This document shows, piece by piece, positions 12,054 through 23,229 of a stretch of 64,000 bases of DNA. The position numbers and the translations under genes were made by a program. Within the stretch, counting starts at the first letter, position 1, and each line of letters opens with the position of its first letter. Origin of the DNA: Allacma fusca (lineage: Eukaryota; Arthropoda; Collembola; Symphypleona; Sminthuridae); the NCBI GenBank assembly GCA_947179485.1, contig OX359246.1, forward strand, positions 16,368,001 through 16,432,000, read 5' to 3'. The notes beneath the pieces were generated by a model, which did not search any database, had not been told where the DNA came from, and worked only from the letters and a program-made list of their open reading frames with translations.

Positions 12054-14530
12054 ATGAAGCCCCAAGGGATTTTTCTACTATTTTTAATCTATTTAATATT
12101 TGAATGCTCATTTTATAAATTTACGGAATCAGCCCCAGTTGTAGAAATCTCCCAAGGGAAATTGCAAGGTAAGTTGGGCTCTACGCTGAGCGGACGGGAA
12201 TTTAGTGAATTTTTAGGAGTTCCTTACGCCCAGCCTCCAAAACGGTTTGAGGTAACTCACAAATTTTAATTTTCTTATTCTTTATAAAAAATCTTAATTT
12301 TTCATGTACACCTTAAAATTTGTATTTTTTATAGCCCCCTTTGAAAGCTGGCAAGTGGAATGGAACCCGAATTGCGACAGTATTAGGCTCCAAATGTGGG
12401 CAATTTCAGCCGCCGGATTATTTCCTGGGAAGTGAAGACTGTTTGGTATTAAATGTTCACACCCCTGTTCTAAATTTCTCTTTAAATGAAAATGTTACCT
12501 TGCTCCCGGTCCTGGTATTCTTTCATGGAGGCTCATTCCAAAATGGAGGATTTTGGGAATCCTTCGGACCAGAGTATTTAATGGAACAGGACCTTGTGTA
12601 CGTCGCAGTTAATTACAGGCTAGGGGCCTTGGGTGAGGTTTTTTCCATGTGATTTAATAATTTTATATTATGAATAAATTTCGGATTTATTACTCTGAGT
12701 TGGATTAAAATACAGGGTTTTTAAGTACTGGCGATGGCTTAGTCAGTGGAAATAATGGATTAAAGGATCAAGTAATGGCCCTGAAATTTGTTCAAGAAAA
12801 TATTCAAGCGTTCGGAGGGGATCCTAAACGAGTGGTAATTATTGGCGAGAGTGCCGGAGCCTCTGCAGCATCTTATCATTTGTTGTCACCGATGTCAGAA
12901 GGTTTGAGGAAATGCGCAGAGCATTATAATTAAATGACTCGACTCAATCCCCACATGAACACAATTTATCAAATCCCTAAATGATAAATATATTTACATA
13001 GGTTTATTTAGTGGCGCCATTTCCGTCAGTGGGTCAGCACTGTGTCCTTGGGCCATTGCCAGAAGACCTTGGGAAACTTTTGGCAAACTAGCAAAACTTC
13101 TGAACTGCAACAAAAATTCTACGGCTGAGAGCTTAAAATGTCTTGAAAGCGTGGATTATTTAAATATCTTGCGTCATCAGTCTTTGACAGTAAGTTCAAT
13201 CTTAGCATGTAATCCAATTAACAATCACATATTATTTTAAAATTTGTTTATGTTAAAAAAATAATAATCAATTTCTAAATATTTCCAGAAATGGCACTAC
13301 GACCCGATAGCTGCCTTTGGTCCAGTCGTGGAAAATGCTACCAATGCTAAAAATGAGTTTTTGATCGGCTCGCCCTTTAAGTTACTCTCTGAAGGAAATA
13401 TTACCAGCAAAGTACCCTGGATCGTGGGGGATGTTAAAGATGAAGGGCTTTTACTCCATGCTTCCAGTAAGTCTATATACAAATATCTTGGAACACACTT
13501 AATTTCATAAGAAGTTTATACGCAATAAAGCCTAATTATTACATTCTTAATCCAGGTATTTTAAGGAACGCAACTCTAACAAAAGAATTGAACGACGACT
13601 GGAACCGCGTTGCCCCCCTCACTTTCATGTACGACGAGATCGTTTCCCAGGAAGACTTAAACAAAACATCGGAGGAAATTCGCAAGTATTATTTCGGGGA
13701 CCAAAGTATCTCAAATCTGACAGAGAAAAATCTGGCGGACTTATATTCCGACCGGTTCTTCGTATATCCAGTACAGAGGGCCGCCAAACTGTATGCTCAA
13801 CATGGGGCACCCACATATTTGTATCTCTTCGCTTATGCAGGGGAGTACACTAATGTTGATGAGACTCCTGGGAATCCAAAAAAAATTGGTGGGTTAAAAA
13901 TAATTCCAACTCTTAAAAATATACTCCCAAAAATTTGAAATCCAAGCTGGAAAAGCCTCAGAATTGTGTAAGCATTTTAAATAGATATGTTAACTTGCTT
14001 ACGAACACTTGTGTAATTTGTACAAATGTTTATAATTAATATACGGGATTCATATAATTATAGTTACTCACGGGGATGATATCCAGTACTTACTCCATGC
14101 TAATTTCCGAGCTGAATTCCCAGTGGACTCAGTGTCTGCTCAAATTGTGGGTCGTTATAATGGTTTATGGGCTTCCTTGGCTGCCACAGGGTGAGTGCCC
14201 TTGATTCTTTGAAATTAATATTTTTTATTGGAAATTTTGTCCGTTGAAGTACTCTTGCTTTAAAATACCCTATGTCTGTAATGCTGTTAGTAAGGAGTAA
14301 ATTACTTGTGTCTCGGAAATAATTTTATTACAAAAAATTGGCCTCACAGTGTACCCAATGCAACTTGGGGGAACGCCCTGACATGGCCTCAACTGGGTCA
14401 AAACACCACCAATGGGAATGCAACCTGGTACAGAATTGATGCTGAAACGGCTCTAGTACTAGAACCCTTCTACGAGCGGATGAAATTCTGGGAGACTTTA
14501 CCTTTAACAAAGCTTGAAGAAAGGGCTTAA
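12054..14530 (+). CDS. Secreted carboxylesterase (type-B esterase family), eight exons
   Basis: Exons 12054-12251, 12335-12632, 12716-12901, 13002-13189, 13289-13466, 13556-13888, 14064-14190 and 14350-14530 join in phase to 562 aa. A signal peptide covers about residues 1-27 ([20 protein letters not shown]). Family motifs occur in order: [10 protein letters not shown] (54-63), EDCLVLNV (100-107), the oxyanion hole HGG (130-132), nucleophile Ser211 in GESAGA, acid Glu342 in KDEG and His463 in THGDD. The triad is complete, so an active hydrolase of esters (xenobiotic, pheromone or lipid) is expected. Several NxS/T sequons suit a secreted glycoprotein. It lacks the acidic-turn and aromatic features I would want before calling it an acetylcholinesterase. 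It converges on the PDSS2-like gene about 390 bp downstream. Confidence 0.9.
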
Positions 14531-14922
14531 AAACTGTGTATAAATCATACTTGGAAATCCGATTTAAATTTACGCTTTTAATAATTTAACTCTGGTCCCT
14601 CAACATAAGGGCGTTCTTATTATCATTGTAAATTAAAAATAGTACAGAAATATATTCATGCGAAAACTATATTATTGTCCATTTAGTATTTAAAAATATA
14701 TGTTTTATAAAAAAACCTTCTCAGCAAGGCACTGTAATACATTTTATGATCTCAAGTCATGGCGTTTGGCAGTAGTGCATAATAGAGGCATGTGTGGTGT
14801 ACAAAACTAGGCGGATTACATTATCAGGAATAATTATTACATTCAATACAAACTGGTGGATGATAGAAGTAATTACTTAAAGTATATATAGTCCTAAAAA
14901 TATTTTGTCAATTTTTACAAAG

Positions 14923-16406
14923 CTACTCCTCAAGGTTGCTGACAGCGTCCAGTAAATCCACAACAACTTGAGAATAGAACGGGTCCACGCCAATGACCTC
15001 AAAGGCTTTAACAGCGGAGGCGCTGAATTCTGAAATTAATTTCCTCGTCTCAGGCATGGCCTCACTCTCAGCAATTTTTTGCTGCATCTGAGGATATTTA
15101 TAAATTACAAATATAATTATTATAACAACTACATATATAATTCATAGTCTGTTAAATAATTATACAAATTAATTTGAAAGTAAATACCTCCAAGACTCTC
15201 CCCTGGTCAACTTTGTAGTTGACATTGCGGAATTCTCGAAAGGCCTCAGGCCTCCTCAATTGAAATAAAATAGCAGGGAGGGAAATAAACAAAAACGGTG
15301 TACTTCCCCCCATCTGTTCAAAAGCCTTCATATCCCCGATGGCTTTTAAAGTCAAAGCCAATCGGGATACAAAAGCATTGAGACTCACAACGTCCCCCGC
15401 CTCCAGAGGTCTCTCCAAACCTTTCCCTCTCGCCCTGGAATTCTGCGCTGTAGTAAAAGTATGGGCAGCATTTAGTCCCCCCGTAAAATAACCCGAGGCT
15501 TTAATCCCATAAGCGATCCAGTCCTCCAAAGTAGCAGTCTCATTGGGTAGGATGGGGTAACCGATTTCCCAGTCCATGAGGCTCGATACAAAAGACGAGT
15601 ACGCAAAATCCTCAACCCCACGCACAATATCCAGCAAAACCGGACTGCTCTTGACCTTCTCAGCAAAGTAGATAGTTTTGATTGCAAAGTAGTCCCCCAC
15701 CAAAACTGCGTATTTGTTCCCTAAATTGAACTCCGCAATTTTCGAAGGGGGAAGAGAATTTGAAATATTCACCACAGTTTGATGTACATCCGAGGAAAAC
15801 ATCCCACATTCGGAAGCTGTCGCAATGCTACACAGTTTTTCATGGAAGCTCCTCTTAACTTCTGGGTGAGACCCCAGGAAGGAGTTTTGCAATGGGGTTT
15901 GTAAACTTCGGCCGAAGAGGGCAACCCAGTCCTGGTATTTTAACATGAGGTTGTCATCATCTCCTAAAGATTTGATCTCCCTGGGAATCAAAGTCAAATT
16001 GACAAAATTCATAAAAAATTCAAACTCCGTCTAAATGCACACCTGTCTCCTCAACCTGAGCTCTAAACATTTATTATGTATTACTTCATTTTCCCAACAT
16101 AAAATATTACCTCTCAATGATAAACCTCACGGGATGGCTGGACTGCAAAATGAGCTGAGTTTTGTCCGAGATGTCCAAACAAGCTCCGACACTGTCCCCG
16201 CCGAAAGCCTTACGATTTGTCCCCACCAAATATTCAATATGAGGAATGTACTGGCACAACCCATCCCTTTCTTTCACCAGGGTTAAAATCCTCTCCACTT
16301 TTCCCACCACCTCCGTACTCAAGCACTTCCAGTGACAGGAACTTCTTTGCTGGCAAAGTTTTTCTGGACCAAACCCTACCTTCAACTTCCGCAATTTCCG
16401 CAACAT
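14923..16406 (-). CDS. PDSS2-like subunit 2 of decaprenyl diphosphate synthase, three exons
   Basis: Minus-strand exons 16406-16111, 15980-15188 and 15087-14923 give 417 aa, close to the length of animal PDSS2. The best landmark is FNLGNKYAVLVGDYF (about 184-197), matching the conserved GNKxAxLxGDxxL block of PDSS2. The Asp-rich DDxxD motifs of catalytic trans-prenyltransferases are absent, as expected for this non-catalytic partner of PDSS1, which makes the ubiquinone side chain. The first 30 residues are rich in Arg and Lys without acidic residues, fitting a mitochondrial targeting peptide. The Met of exon 3 is internal, following RVLE. The splice phases (2, 0) are consistent. Confidence 0.8.
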
Positions 16407-16880
16407 TCTCAGAAAAATCCAGCGGAGCCCAATCCAAAAAACAATGATGACAAAAACATCGATTGACAGTGTGTCACAAGTAGGGCTGTCAATCCCAGTT
16501 TAATTTTTTTACCACTTTTGAAAGTCAATGTTTACGTTTGAGCCCATATTAGAATTAGCACATGAATTCCAAAGGGTTGAGTGTGCTTTAGCTCTGTAAA
16601 TTTGTTGGAGGCCGCGGACGGAGCTCAAATGAGGACCAGGGCTGATGATGGTCGCAAGGGAATAAATCTGAGAAGTGCAAGAAGCAGGGTGTACAGATGA
16701 GGATAATAGAGAGGGAATAATAAGGATGGGGAGAGGAAGACGATGGGACCGTTCATCGACATTCTTATTATCTCTCAAGTCCGCCACGGTTCTTGCCTGT
16801 TATGGGCTGCAAGCTTTATATTTTTTTTGCCAGAGCCTATATAGTGTATAAGCTTTGTAAATTTAACCTTAAGCTCATCT

Positions 16881-16908
16881 GTGATGTGTGTGTGTGTGTG
16901 TGTGTATA
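16881..16908. repeat. (GT)n microsatellite
   Basis: About ten GT units run into TATATA. It is a simple repeat in noncoding sequence. Confidence 0.85.
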
Positions 16909-17604
16909 TAGTCAGGTGTTATTACCCACAGGTAGTAGTAGTAGTAGTAATAGCTCTCTATGCCATTTCCTAATGTTTATTTATATCATATTGCCAAAAG
17001 CAGTAATAGGCTTCCCAGGAGCTCTAATGGGCTCTGGCCTCAAATCTCCTCTCTTCCTATCGACAGTCCATCATCTCCCGAGCACTATATAAGCTCTAAG
17101 ACTGTCAATGCTTATCATGCGAGGTTAAGTCTTAAGACTAATTCCACCGTAACGGAGGTTCTTATTTGGGAGGATGGCATTGTATAAACAATTCTGAAAA
17201 AAAAAAACTCTCAATGAGAAGCCCAGGTTATGCGAAAGGAATCCTAAAGGAAGAGGAGTTACCACAAATTGCTCAATGAATAGCTACGTACATATATATT
17301 TACATACAAAAAAATATATAAACTATATTTTTCTGGGTGAGGAAATACCCACAAACTACTCCTACTATACGGGACCCCCTTATTGTTACACAGACGCATT
17401 TTTTTCAATACAGCCCAAAAATAAAAAAGCCCTTTATAATTTACAACAAGGCTTATTTTTATTCCGAAATATCATGCCATAATAATAAGATCCAAGTTTT
17501 TCTTCATCCAGGGGGTCTCTTATAGTTGCAAGACCCTGTGCATATCCAAAGTACGAATTCATAATGCGAAACATATTGTAAAGGATTTTGCGTTTGTTTT
17601 TTAC

Positions 17605-17626
17605 ATATGTATGTATGTATGTATAT
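17605..17626. repeat. (ATGT)n microsatellite
   Basis: Five ATGT units lie in noncoding sequence. Confidence 0.8.
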
Positions 17627-19312
17627 TTATACAACGACAGTTGCGTAAGCTTTCAATAGCAACAGACCGTGAATGACGTTTGTCTTGTCTACTATTCCGA
17701 ACATACACTACATATTTATGCACTCCCAGAGAGTGCACATGTTTGTATACACATGTATCTAAATATGTAATGATATACAACATGCTGTAAAACTTTCACG
17801 CTTTGTTATCATTCTGTTTGTTACCTTTCCTATTAAATGCAGTGTACTCTCAGGGATAGGAGTTTAGCCTGGGCAAAGACATATTGTGCTTGAGGCAATG
17901 ATGGGTTTTGTCCCTTGGTTTTATCTGTCTCTTGAGAGGAGTAAATCTTTTGCTACTTATTGTCTCTGCGTATGTATCCATACATATGTACATAGATACA
18001 TATGCTACAATTAAATGAGGAGGGACCAATAGTCTTTACATTTTTTATTTCATTGCCACACACTATATAATAAAAACATTTAGTAAATTACGGACCGTCA
18101 ACGATTGCAGTCCATTACAAGAAAAGCTTTCAATCATCTTTGAGCAATATCAAGAAGATTGCCAAATCCTTAATTCGTAAATGTGTCTGCCAAAGCAAAT
18201 GTGTGCATGCAAATATTTAAAAAATCTCTATAAAACAAAGCGTTCCCTTGAACTTGAATTTTTAGAGCTTCTTATCTTTCAAGTAACTAATTACATATAT
18301 GTAGAGTCTGGACATTGAAAGTCCTGCAAGCTTGAGCTTTTTCCTTCCGTTGCGTTCCTTTCTTGCTTGCTTGATGTGACCGACGGTCTGTAACCAAAAT
18401 CATTAAATTGTCTAAACCAAAAAACATATAAACCAGAGCGGTACTTCTCTAAATTGCAGCTCCTCTGTGAGAAAGCACTGGCCGCAAAGGTGCAACGAAA
18501 CGCATTGTAAATTCAGTTTATTACAACATCCGATGTGTAATCTCTTGTAGGAACAAAAAAACAAGAGATGACCAAAGGGAAACATTACTTGAATAAAGGC
18601 CTTACACAAATTTGCTGTCAGCAATCTTATGAAAGGAATGAAAAAATTCTGGATTGCACAATAACCTGTAATTCTAAGAATCCAATATTTCACCGTTTGT
18701 GAGTGCAGCATTTGGAATAGCATGAGGAAATGTGAGCTTTGAGAAATATTTCAGTAGGAATTTTATTTCCAGAGAAAAATGTCATATTTTGACAATAATT
18801 ATTTAAAAGACGTTCATATTTGCTGGATTTTGACGTTCACAATTTTTTTCACATAAGATTTGTATGCTAGCGGAAGATTCAATATGAAATTGACGAATGT
18901 AATAAAATGAATTGTCTCTTTGACAGTTGTTTAATTCCGAATTCTACTTTTATTGTTCATTAAATAAATTCAATTTTTTACTTCACGTACAAAATCGGAT
19001 TGGAACATTACAATCTAAAAGGAAATGACAAGTTGCAAGTACTGAGATAAATGCAGTGGTGGGATCGTACATGTAATTACATATATGTTGAAAATTCATA
19101 TAGAACCATTCTGTGCCAATTAGAGTCATTATTTAAAAATGTACAGAAAAATAGACTCAAATGTAAATTCTTTACGCTATCATGAATACAATTTCCCTTC
19201 GAATATCATCTCAAGGATTTGAAGGATCTTAAAGAACTTCTCCGGTGTTGATAATGTTCTGAGCCACGTTCACATCCTCACTCCGCTCGGACTCAAATGG
19301 ATCCGGGACGGT

Positions 19313-19559
19313 TCATTTCCCTGGAAATGTAAAATTTGCATTTAACACCATAATAGATTAATTCAAATAAATCGTTTCAGAGTGCCCCAAATTGATAAAA
19401 ACACTTACCATATCCGTATCCTCCACGGTGTCCACCGCCACCACCACCTCCATGTCCGTACCCGCCATAGCGCCGGCGGTAACCCGCCTCAGTTTGGGAG
19501 ACACTCAGAGTGGCCACAACCACGAACAAAAGGAAAGCAGCAATTTTAGCAAAAGCCAT
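19313..19559 (-). CDS. Secreted Gly/Tyr-rich peptide precursor, copy A
   Basis: Exons 19559-19409 and 19320-19313 give 52 aa. Residues 1-25 are a classical signal peptide starting MAFAKIAAFLLFVVV and ending SQTEA. The predicted mature peptide is about 27 aa: GYRRRYGGYGHG, a run of Gly, then HRGGYGYGK. The intron splits the penultimate Gly codon, and the 8-nt coding part of exon 2 adds only Gly-Lys-stop. A terminal Gly-Lys is the usual signal for Lys removal and C-terminal amidation, giving a Tyr-amide. The precursor resembles small Gly/Tyr-rich antimicrobial or neuropeptide-like peptides of other ecdysozoans, but I cannot name an ortholog. It is on the opposite strand to copies B, D and E. 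Confidence 0.75.
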
Positions 19560-20862
19560 TGTATTTCAGATTTTCGGGGGTTTTCCAAAGAAAAATGAAG
19601 GAATGTTGTTGTTGATTGAAAGATTGAGAGCTGAATGATGATTTGGACTGAGATTGATCTCGAATTTAAACAAAATGCTCCTCTCATCCAGTCCCAGAAG
19701 TCCCCTTTCCTTTCTCCTTTCAAAATAAACCCAACTGAAAAAAAAATACATTTAATTAAAATAAAATTTGACTCCAATTCCAAGCCTAAAAGACACTTAA
19801 AAAATAGGACGCTCATAGAACCCCAGAGGTTCAATGACCCATGGCTTCACATATCAGAGACGTTAAATTAAAATCTGTTCGTCCTGTAAAATATAGTGAA
19901 GGATATAGAAATAGTGTCAAAAAATTAGAGCCCAAATGAGAGAATAATTAAACTATGACTAAATACCTCATCAGACATTTGCGCTCCAATGGGTCAAGCC
20001 ATTTGTCCCAAATCATGCAAATAATCCTTTGAGCTATGGACTAATAGGCTGGCGGTGTCTCACACGTCCCTGTCATTGCTCATGTATGACACCAGACAGA
20101 TTTACCCCTCCAAGAGAGCTATAGTATACTACGAATGTGTTAGGATTTCAATGAATTGTTTGACACATTAAGAAGATCTTGAGGTTGGATATATTTTGTA
20201 TATGGGCAATGATTGAAACTTATGAGATTATATAAGCGCCACTAACCTACCTTCATTCACGTGCCATTACAAAAGGAAAAGCTTGAGGTGTATTTACAAG
20301 TCACTTCCGTGTACTCACTATTTTTGGGGTCTCAAATTTTACCTCAGACTTGGAGAGATTGGAAGGGATACTATTTCGAAAAAAAAACAAACAAAACCTG
20401 CTGAAAGTGAATTAGGTCTCCGTTTTGGTTGATTTGTGGAGATAGGAACGATTAGTTCCGATTGAGGTTTTTTTCCCTCAAAGTGTACCAACGCACTCGA
20501 CAAACCACGCAATGCACGTCACAATAGGGGACTGTAAATGTCACTTTTATTAGCAGGGTCTTACAATGAGGATCAAAAAGCAAGAGTGGACGCAGACCAG
20601 AAAACAGGTGAGACTGCAGAAATAATATGAGGGTAATAAAATTATAATAAGGGATTTTTAAGACTCCGTAAGGAAATAGCACATGTACACGCTTTTTATT
20701 CAAAATTGGGCTATATATTGCATCGAGTATCAGCTTGCCCCGGAGTCACTAAATGCATTTATGGAATTAACCCGTTTGACAATAAATACTTGTCGGTGTC
20801 AGTAACCTCAGAGTCTAGTGTTGGAAATTTGATTTGTTGACTACTGTTCGATGACCACATTG
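19560..20862. other. Intergenic sequence between divergent peptide genes A and B
   Basis: It contains the promoter of copy A just above 19560, including CATCATTCA and CTCTCAATC (on the minus strand), which recur before copies B to E. From about 20450 it contains sequence also found upstream of copies D and E, including the shared 20-mer at 20607. Open frames here are short and unsupported. Confidence 0.5.
20607..20626 (+). promoter_or_regulatory. Conserved 20-mer upstream of peptide gene B
   Basis: GGTGAGACTGCAGAAATAAT lies 521 bp before the start codon of copy B. The identical 20-mer lies 515 and 503 bp before copies D and E. Flanking sequence between B and the D/E pair is otherwise much more diverged, so this short block may be a cis-regulatory element. 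Function is inferred only from conservation. Confidence 0.4.
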
Positions 20863-21768
20863 TAAAACCTATTTTTGGGATTAGCGAATCGATAAGTATG
20901 TAATTGCGTGCTCAACGATGCAGACGATAATTCCTGATCATCCGCACAATTCCAAGTGTTTCTATCCTGTAGCAGAAGGAAAGCATTAAAGAACATAAGG
21001 AATTTGTGGGAGTACAAAAATCCCAGCCGGCGCTGTCAAATTCATCATTCAACTCTCAATCACTCAGACAATAACAGCCTTCTCATATTTTGTGAGTATC
21101 TCGGAAAACTTTGACAAATTCGAAATAATGGCTTTTGCTAAAGTTGCTGCTTTCCTTCTGTTCGTGGTTGTGGCCACTTTGACTGTGTCCCAAACTGAGG
21201 CGGGTTACCGCCGGCGCTATGGTGGATACGGACATGGAGGTGGTGGTGGTGGTGGTGGACACCGTGGAGGATATGGATATGGTGAGTGTAGCCCAAAATT
21301 TGTTGGGGCACTTTGAGAATTTATTTTGAGGACCGAATTTTGGAACATTTTGAAATTTGGATTTTTAATAATTTTCCTATGATTTTAAAGGCAAATGAAC
21401 AACTATCCTGCAAGGCTCCCTGAGACTCCCACCGAAAACAGAGAGAAGAAGAGACAAGGAGGACAAAATGGCTGAAAGAAAATCATAGGAAAATGTACAA
21501 TCGTATTTTTGACGACGTATTTTAGTGAACAAAATTTTGTGATTAAGTCTCTGTCATGCACTTGCACTTTTGCTTGTATGTAATGTGCTTGTATTTTTCC
21601 CTCAGGGAAATGTCCTACATTCACATTTTTCATTTCTTATTTCTGTCTTGCTTTCTCTGTATTCCTTCTCTGACTATTTGAAAGATACTGTCTTCCTTTT
21701 GCACTGTCCTCTTTTCACAATGTACCTGAACTTTAAGTCAAATAAAATGAGTAAAATGTAACAGGAGT
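20863..21768 (+). repeat. Inverted segmental duplication, arm 1 (gene B)
   Basis: This segment from upstream of gene B through its polyadenylation signal reappears in inverse orientation at about 26245-27118 with gene C. The match covers the promoter (AACCTATTTTTGGGATTAGC), both exons, the intron edges and the 3' end (AATAAAATGAG). Ends are set by eye. Confidence 0.75.
21128..21398 (+). CDS. Secreted Gly/Tyr-rich peptide precursor, copy B
   Basis: Exons 21128-21281 and 21391-21398 give 53 aa. The signal peptide is nearly identical to copy A (one change gives ATLTVSQTEA). The mature region is GYRRRYGGYGHG, the longest Gly run of the family (eight after His), then HRGGYGYGK. As in all copies the phase-1 intron cuts the last Gly codon and the final coding segment encodes only Gly-Lys. 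A TATA-like TACAAAAAT near 21017 and an initiator-like TCATTCA about 30 bp later are shared with copies C, D and E. AATAAAATGAG near 21742 is the likely polyadenylation signal. Confidence 0.77.
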
Positions 21769-22703
21769 CCCTTATTTGCATGTCAGAGCCCATAATGACA
21801 TCCCAAAACTTACAATGGTCTCACACGACATATGTACATATGTAGGTGGAACATTAAAACTATAGCGTCTTACAATGGGAAAGAAACTTCCCATCATTTT
21901 AAACCTCACATATGAATAATTAATTATTTCAAATTGTAAAGGGACATTTTCGAAGAAATTGATTTCTTCTCTCTTTTGTTCGATGAGCATGGAATAACGA
22001 TTAATATTATTTCCATGAAAACAATTTGTTTGACCACATTGTCGTTTATTTTAAAAGTCAGGTCTCTAAAAAGGCGGGCGCCAATGCTGCGCCTAAATAC
22101 ATCTGGCCTTATTTGTGTGATGGAAAAAGTTATGAAACTACTTCTACTAAAAACATAATTGCTACAAATTCAGGTTGGAGCATCTATACAGTTTTAATAT
22201 TTTTATTAATTAAATGAATTTATTAAATAAAAATTTAATATATTATAAACGGGTTAAGCTTTCAAATCATAGTAATAAACAGTTTTTAAAAAAGATTGAA
22301 ACCTGGAGATCACTAACTGTTGATCGAAACCAGAACCTTAGTAGCCCTCGTCTTATTTGGGACTAATCAATGCAGGAAAAAAAAAATTAGGACTGGCTGC
22401 GTGAATGGTCAGTGACAGACTGAAGATTGATGTAGAAAATATGATTATTTTTTCTACTTCATCTGCTACTTGAAATACTGTCTTATTTGTTTATGGGAAT
22501 GAGATGGTTATCCATCCCAAAACCCATAACGCCCAACGGAGCAGCCATTTACAGTTTACAGTACAAGAGTTGAAATATTTCGATCAGTACGGATTGAATG
22601 AATGAATGAATTGATTAATTGAATTAATTATTGTCCGAACAACTGTTATCTTTCGGTTAACATTACGTTTTCAGTAGGGAGCAGACATGTCCAGCCTTCA
22701 AAG
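21769..22703. other. Intergenic sequence with one possible upstream exon
   Basis: Mostly AT-rich. A stretch at about 22055-22172 reads SQVSKKAGANAAPKYIWPYL onward to ATNS. It is flanked by an AAAAG acceptor and a weak GTTGGA donor, and would join in phase to the exon beginning at 22670. It could be an upstream exon of the small gene at 22704. Confidence 0.3.
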
Positions 22704-23095
22704 ATGGATTCATTGAAAACGGCTCACCAATTTTTCAACCCAGAGAAGGACTATGGAAGGAGGGCGGAAATTTTCTCGAAGGTTGTGGGAAGTCATCATA
22801 AAATTTGCCAAAAAGGGTAAGTGGTGGTAAATGGTAGTTAGAAGTTTGGACGTTGTTAAACTTTCATTCATGACATTCATATGTGACGGAGTTTAATAGG
22901 ATGACTGTGTGAGGCTTTGAATGGAATTCAATATTCAATTCCCTATTCTAACAAAATATATTGTTTTATAGCGTCTGGGTTTGTTATTTTACGGAAGGAG
23001 TTGTGGAGGAATTGTGTAATAAGGAAGGAACAATTAATTACCTGGTAACATACCCGATAATTTTCATCCACCTGGCGGATTTTTTAATTCAGTAA
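22704..23095 (+). CDS. Small hypothetical protein, at least two exons
   Basis: Exons 22704-22816 and 22972-23095 join in phase (donor GTAAGT, acceptor TTTTATAG) to 78 aa starting MDSLKTAHQFFNPEKDYG and ending HLADFLIQ. The first exon may extend upstream to an acceptor at 22669, and a further exon may lie at 22055-22172. The final CAGTAAGT also resembles a donor, so the real end could be later. Composition is coding-like and the phases agree, but I recognise no family. Confidence 0.35.
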
Positions 23096-23229
23096 GTTGT
23101 ACGATCGGTGCCTACTTTGGGTTCGGAGTTAAAACTCAGGGACTGATAATTATGCTTGACATTTCCAGCAGTGCTTGCCAAAGATGTACAACTGATTTAC
23201 CTATTCTACATTCTACCTATAAATTTAGT

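Larger units (their letters stand above)
16407..19312. other. Long intergenic region with microsatellites
   Basis: No supported gene in about 2.9 kb. It holds a GT microsatellite near 16881-16908, a GTA trinucleotide run near 16930-16951 and an ATGT run near 17605-17626. Scattered ACATATGTA-type words occur from 17.6 to 18.3 kb. An open frame on the minus strand at 18412-18723 is hydrophobic and Cys-rich but has no splice or family support. Confidence 0.45.

Noticed and set aside
18412-18723. 103-aa minus-strand open frame in the long spacer
   Set aside because: Hydrophobic and Cys-rich composition, no splice context, no family resemblance; probably chance.
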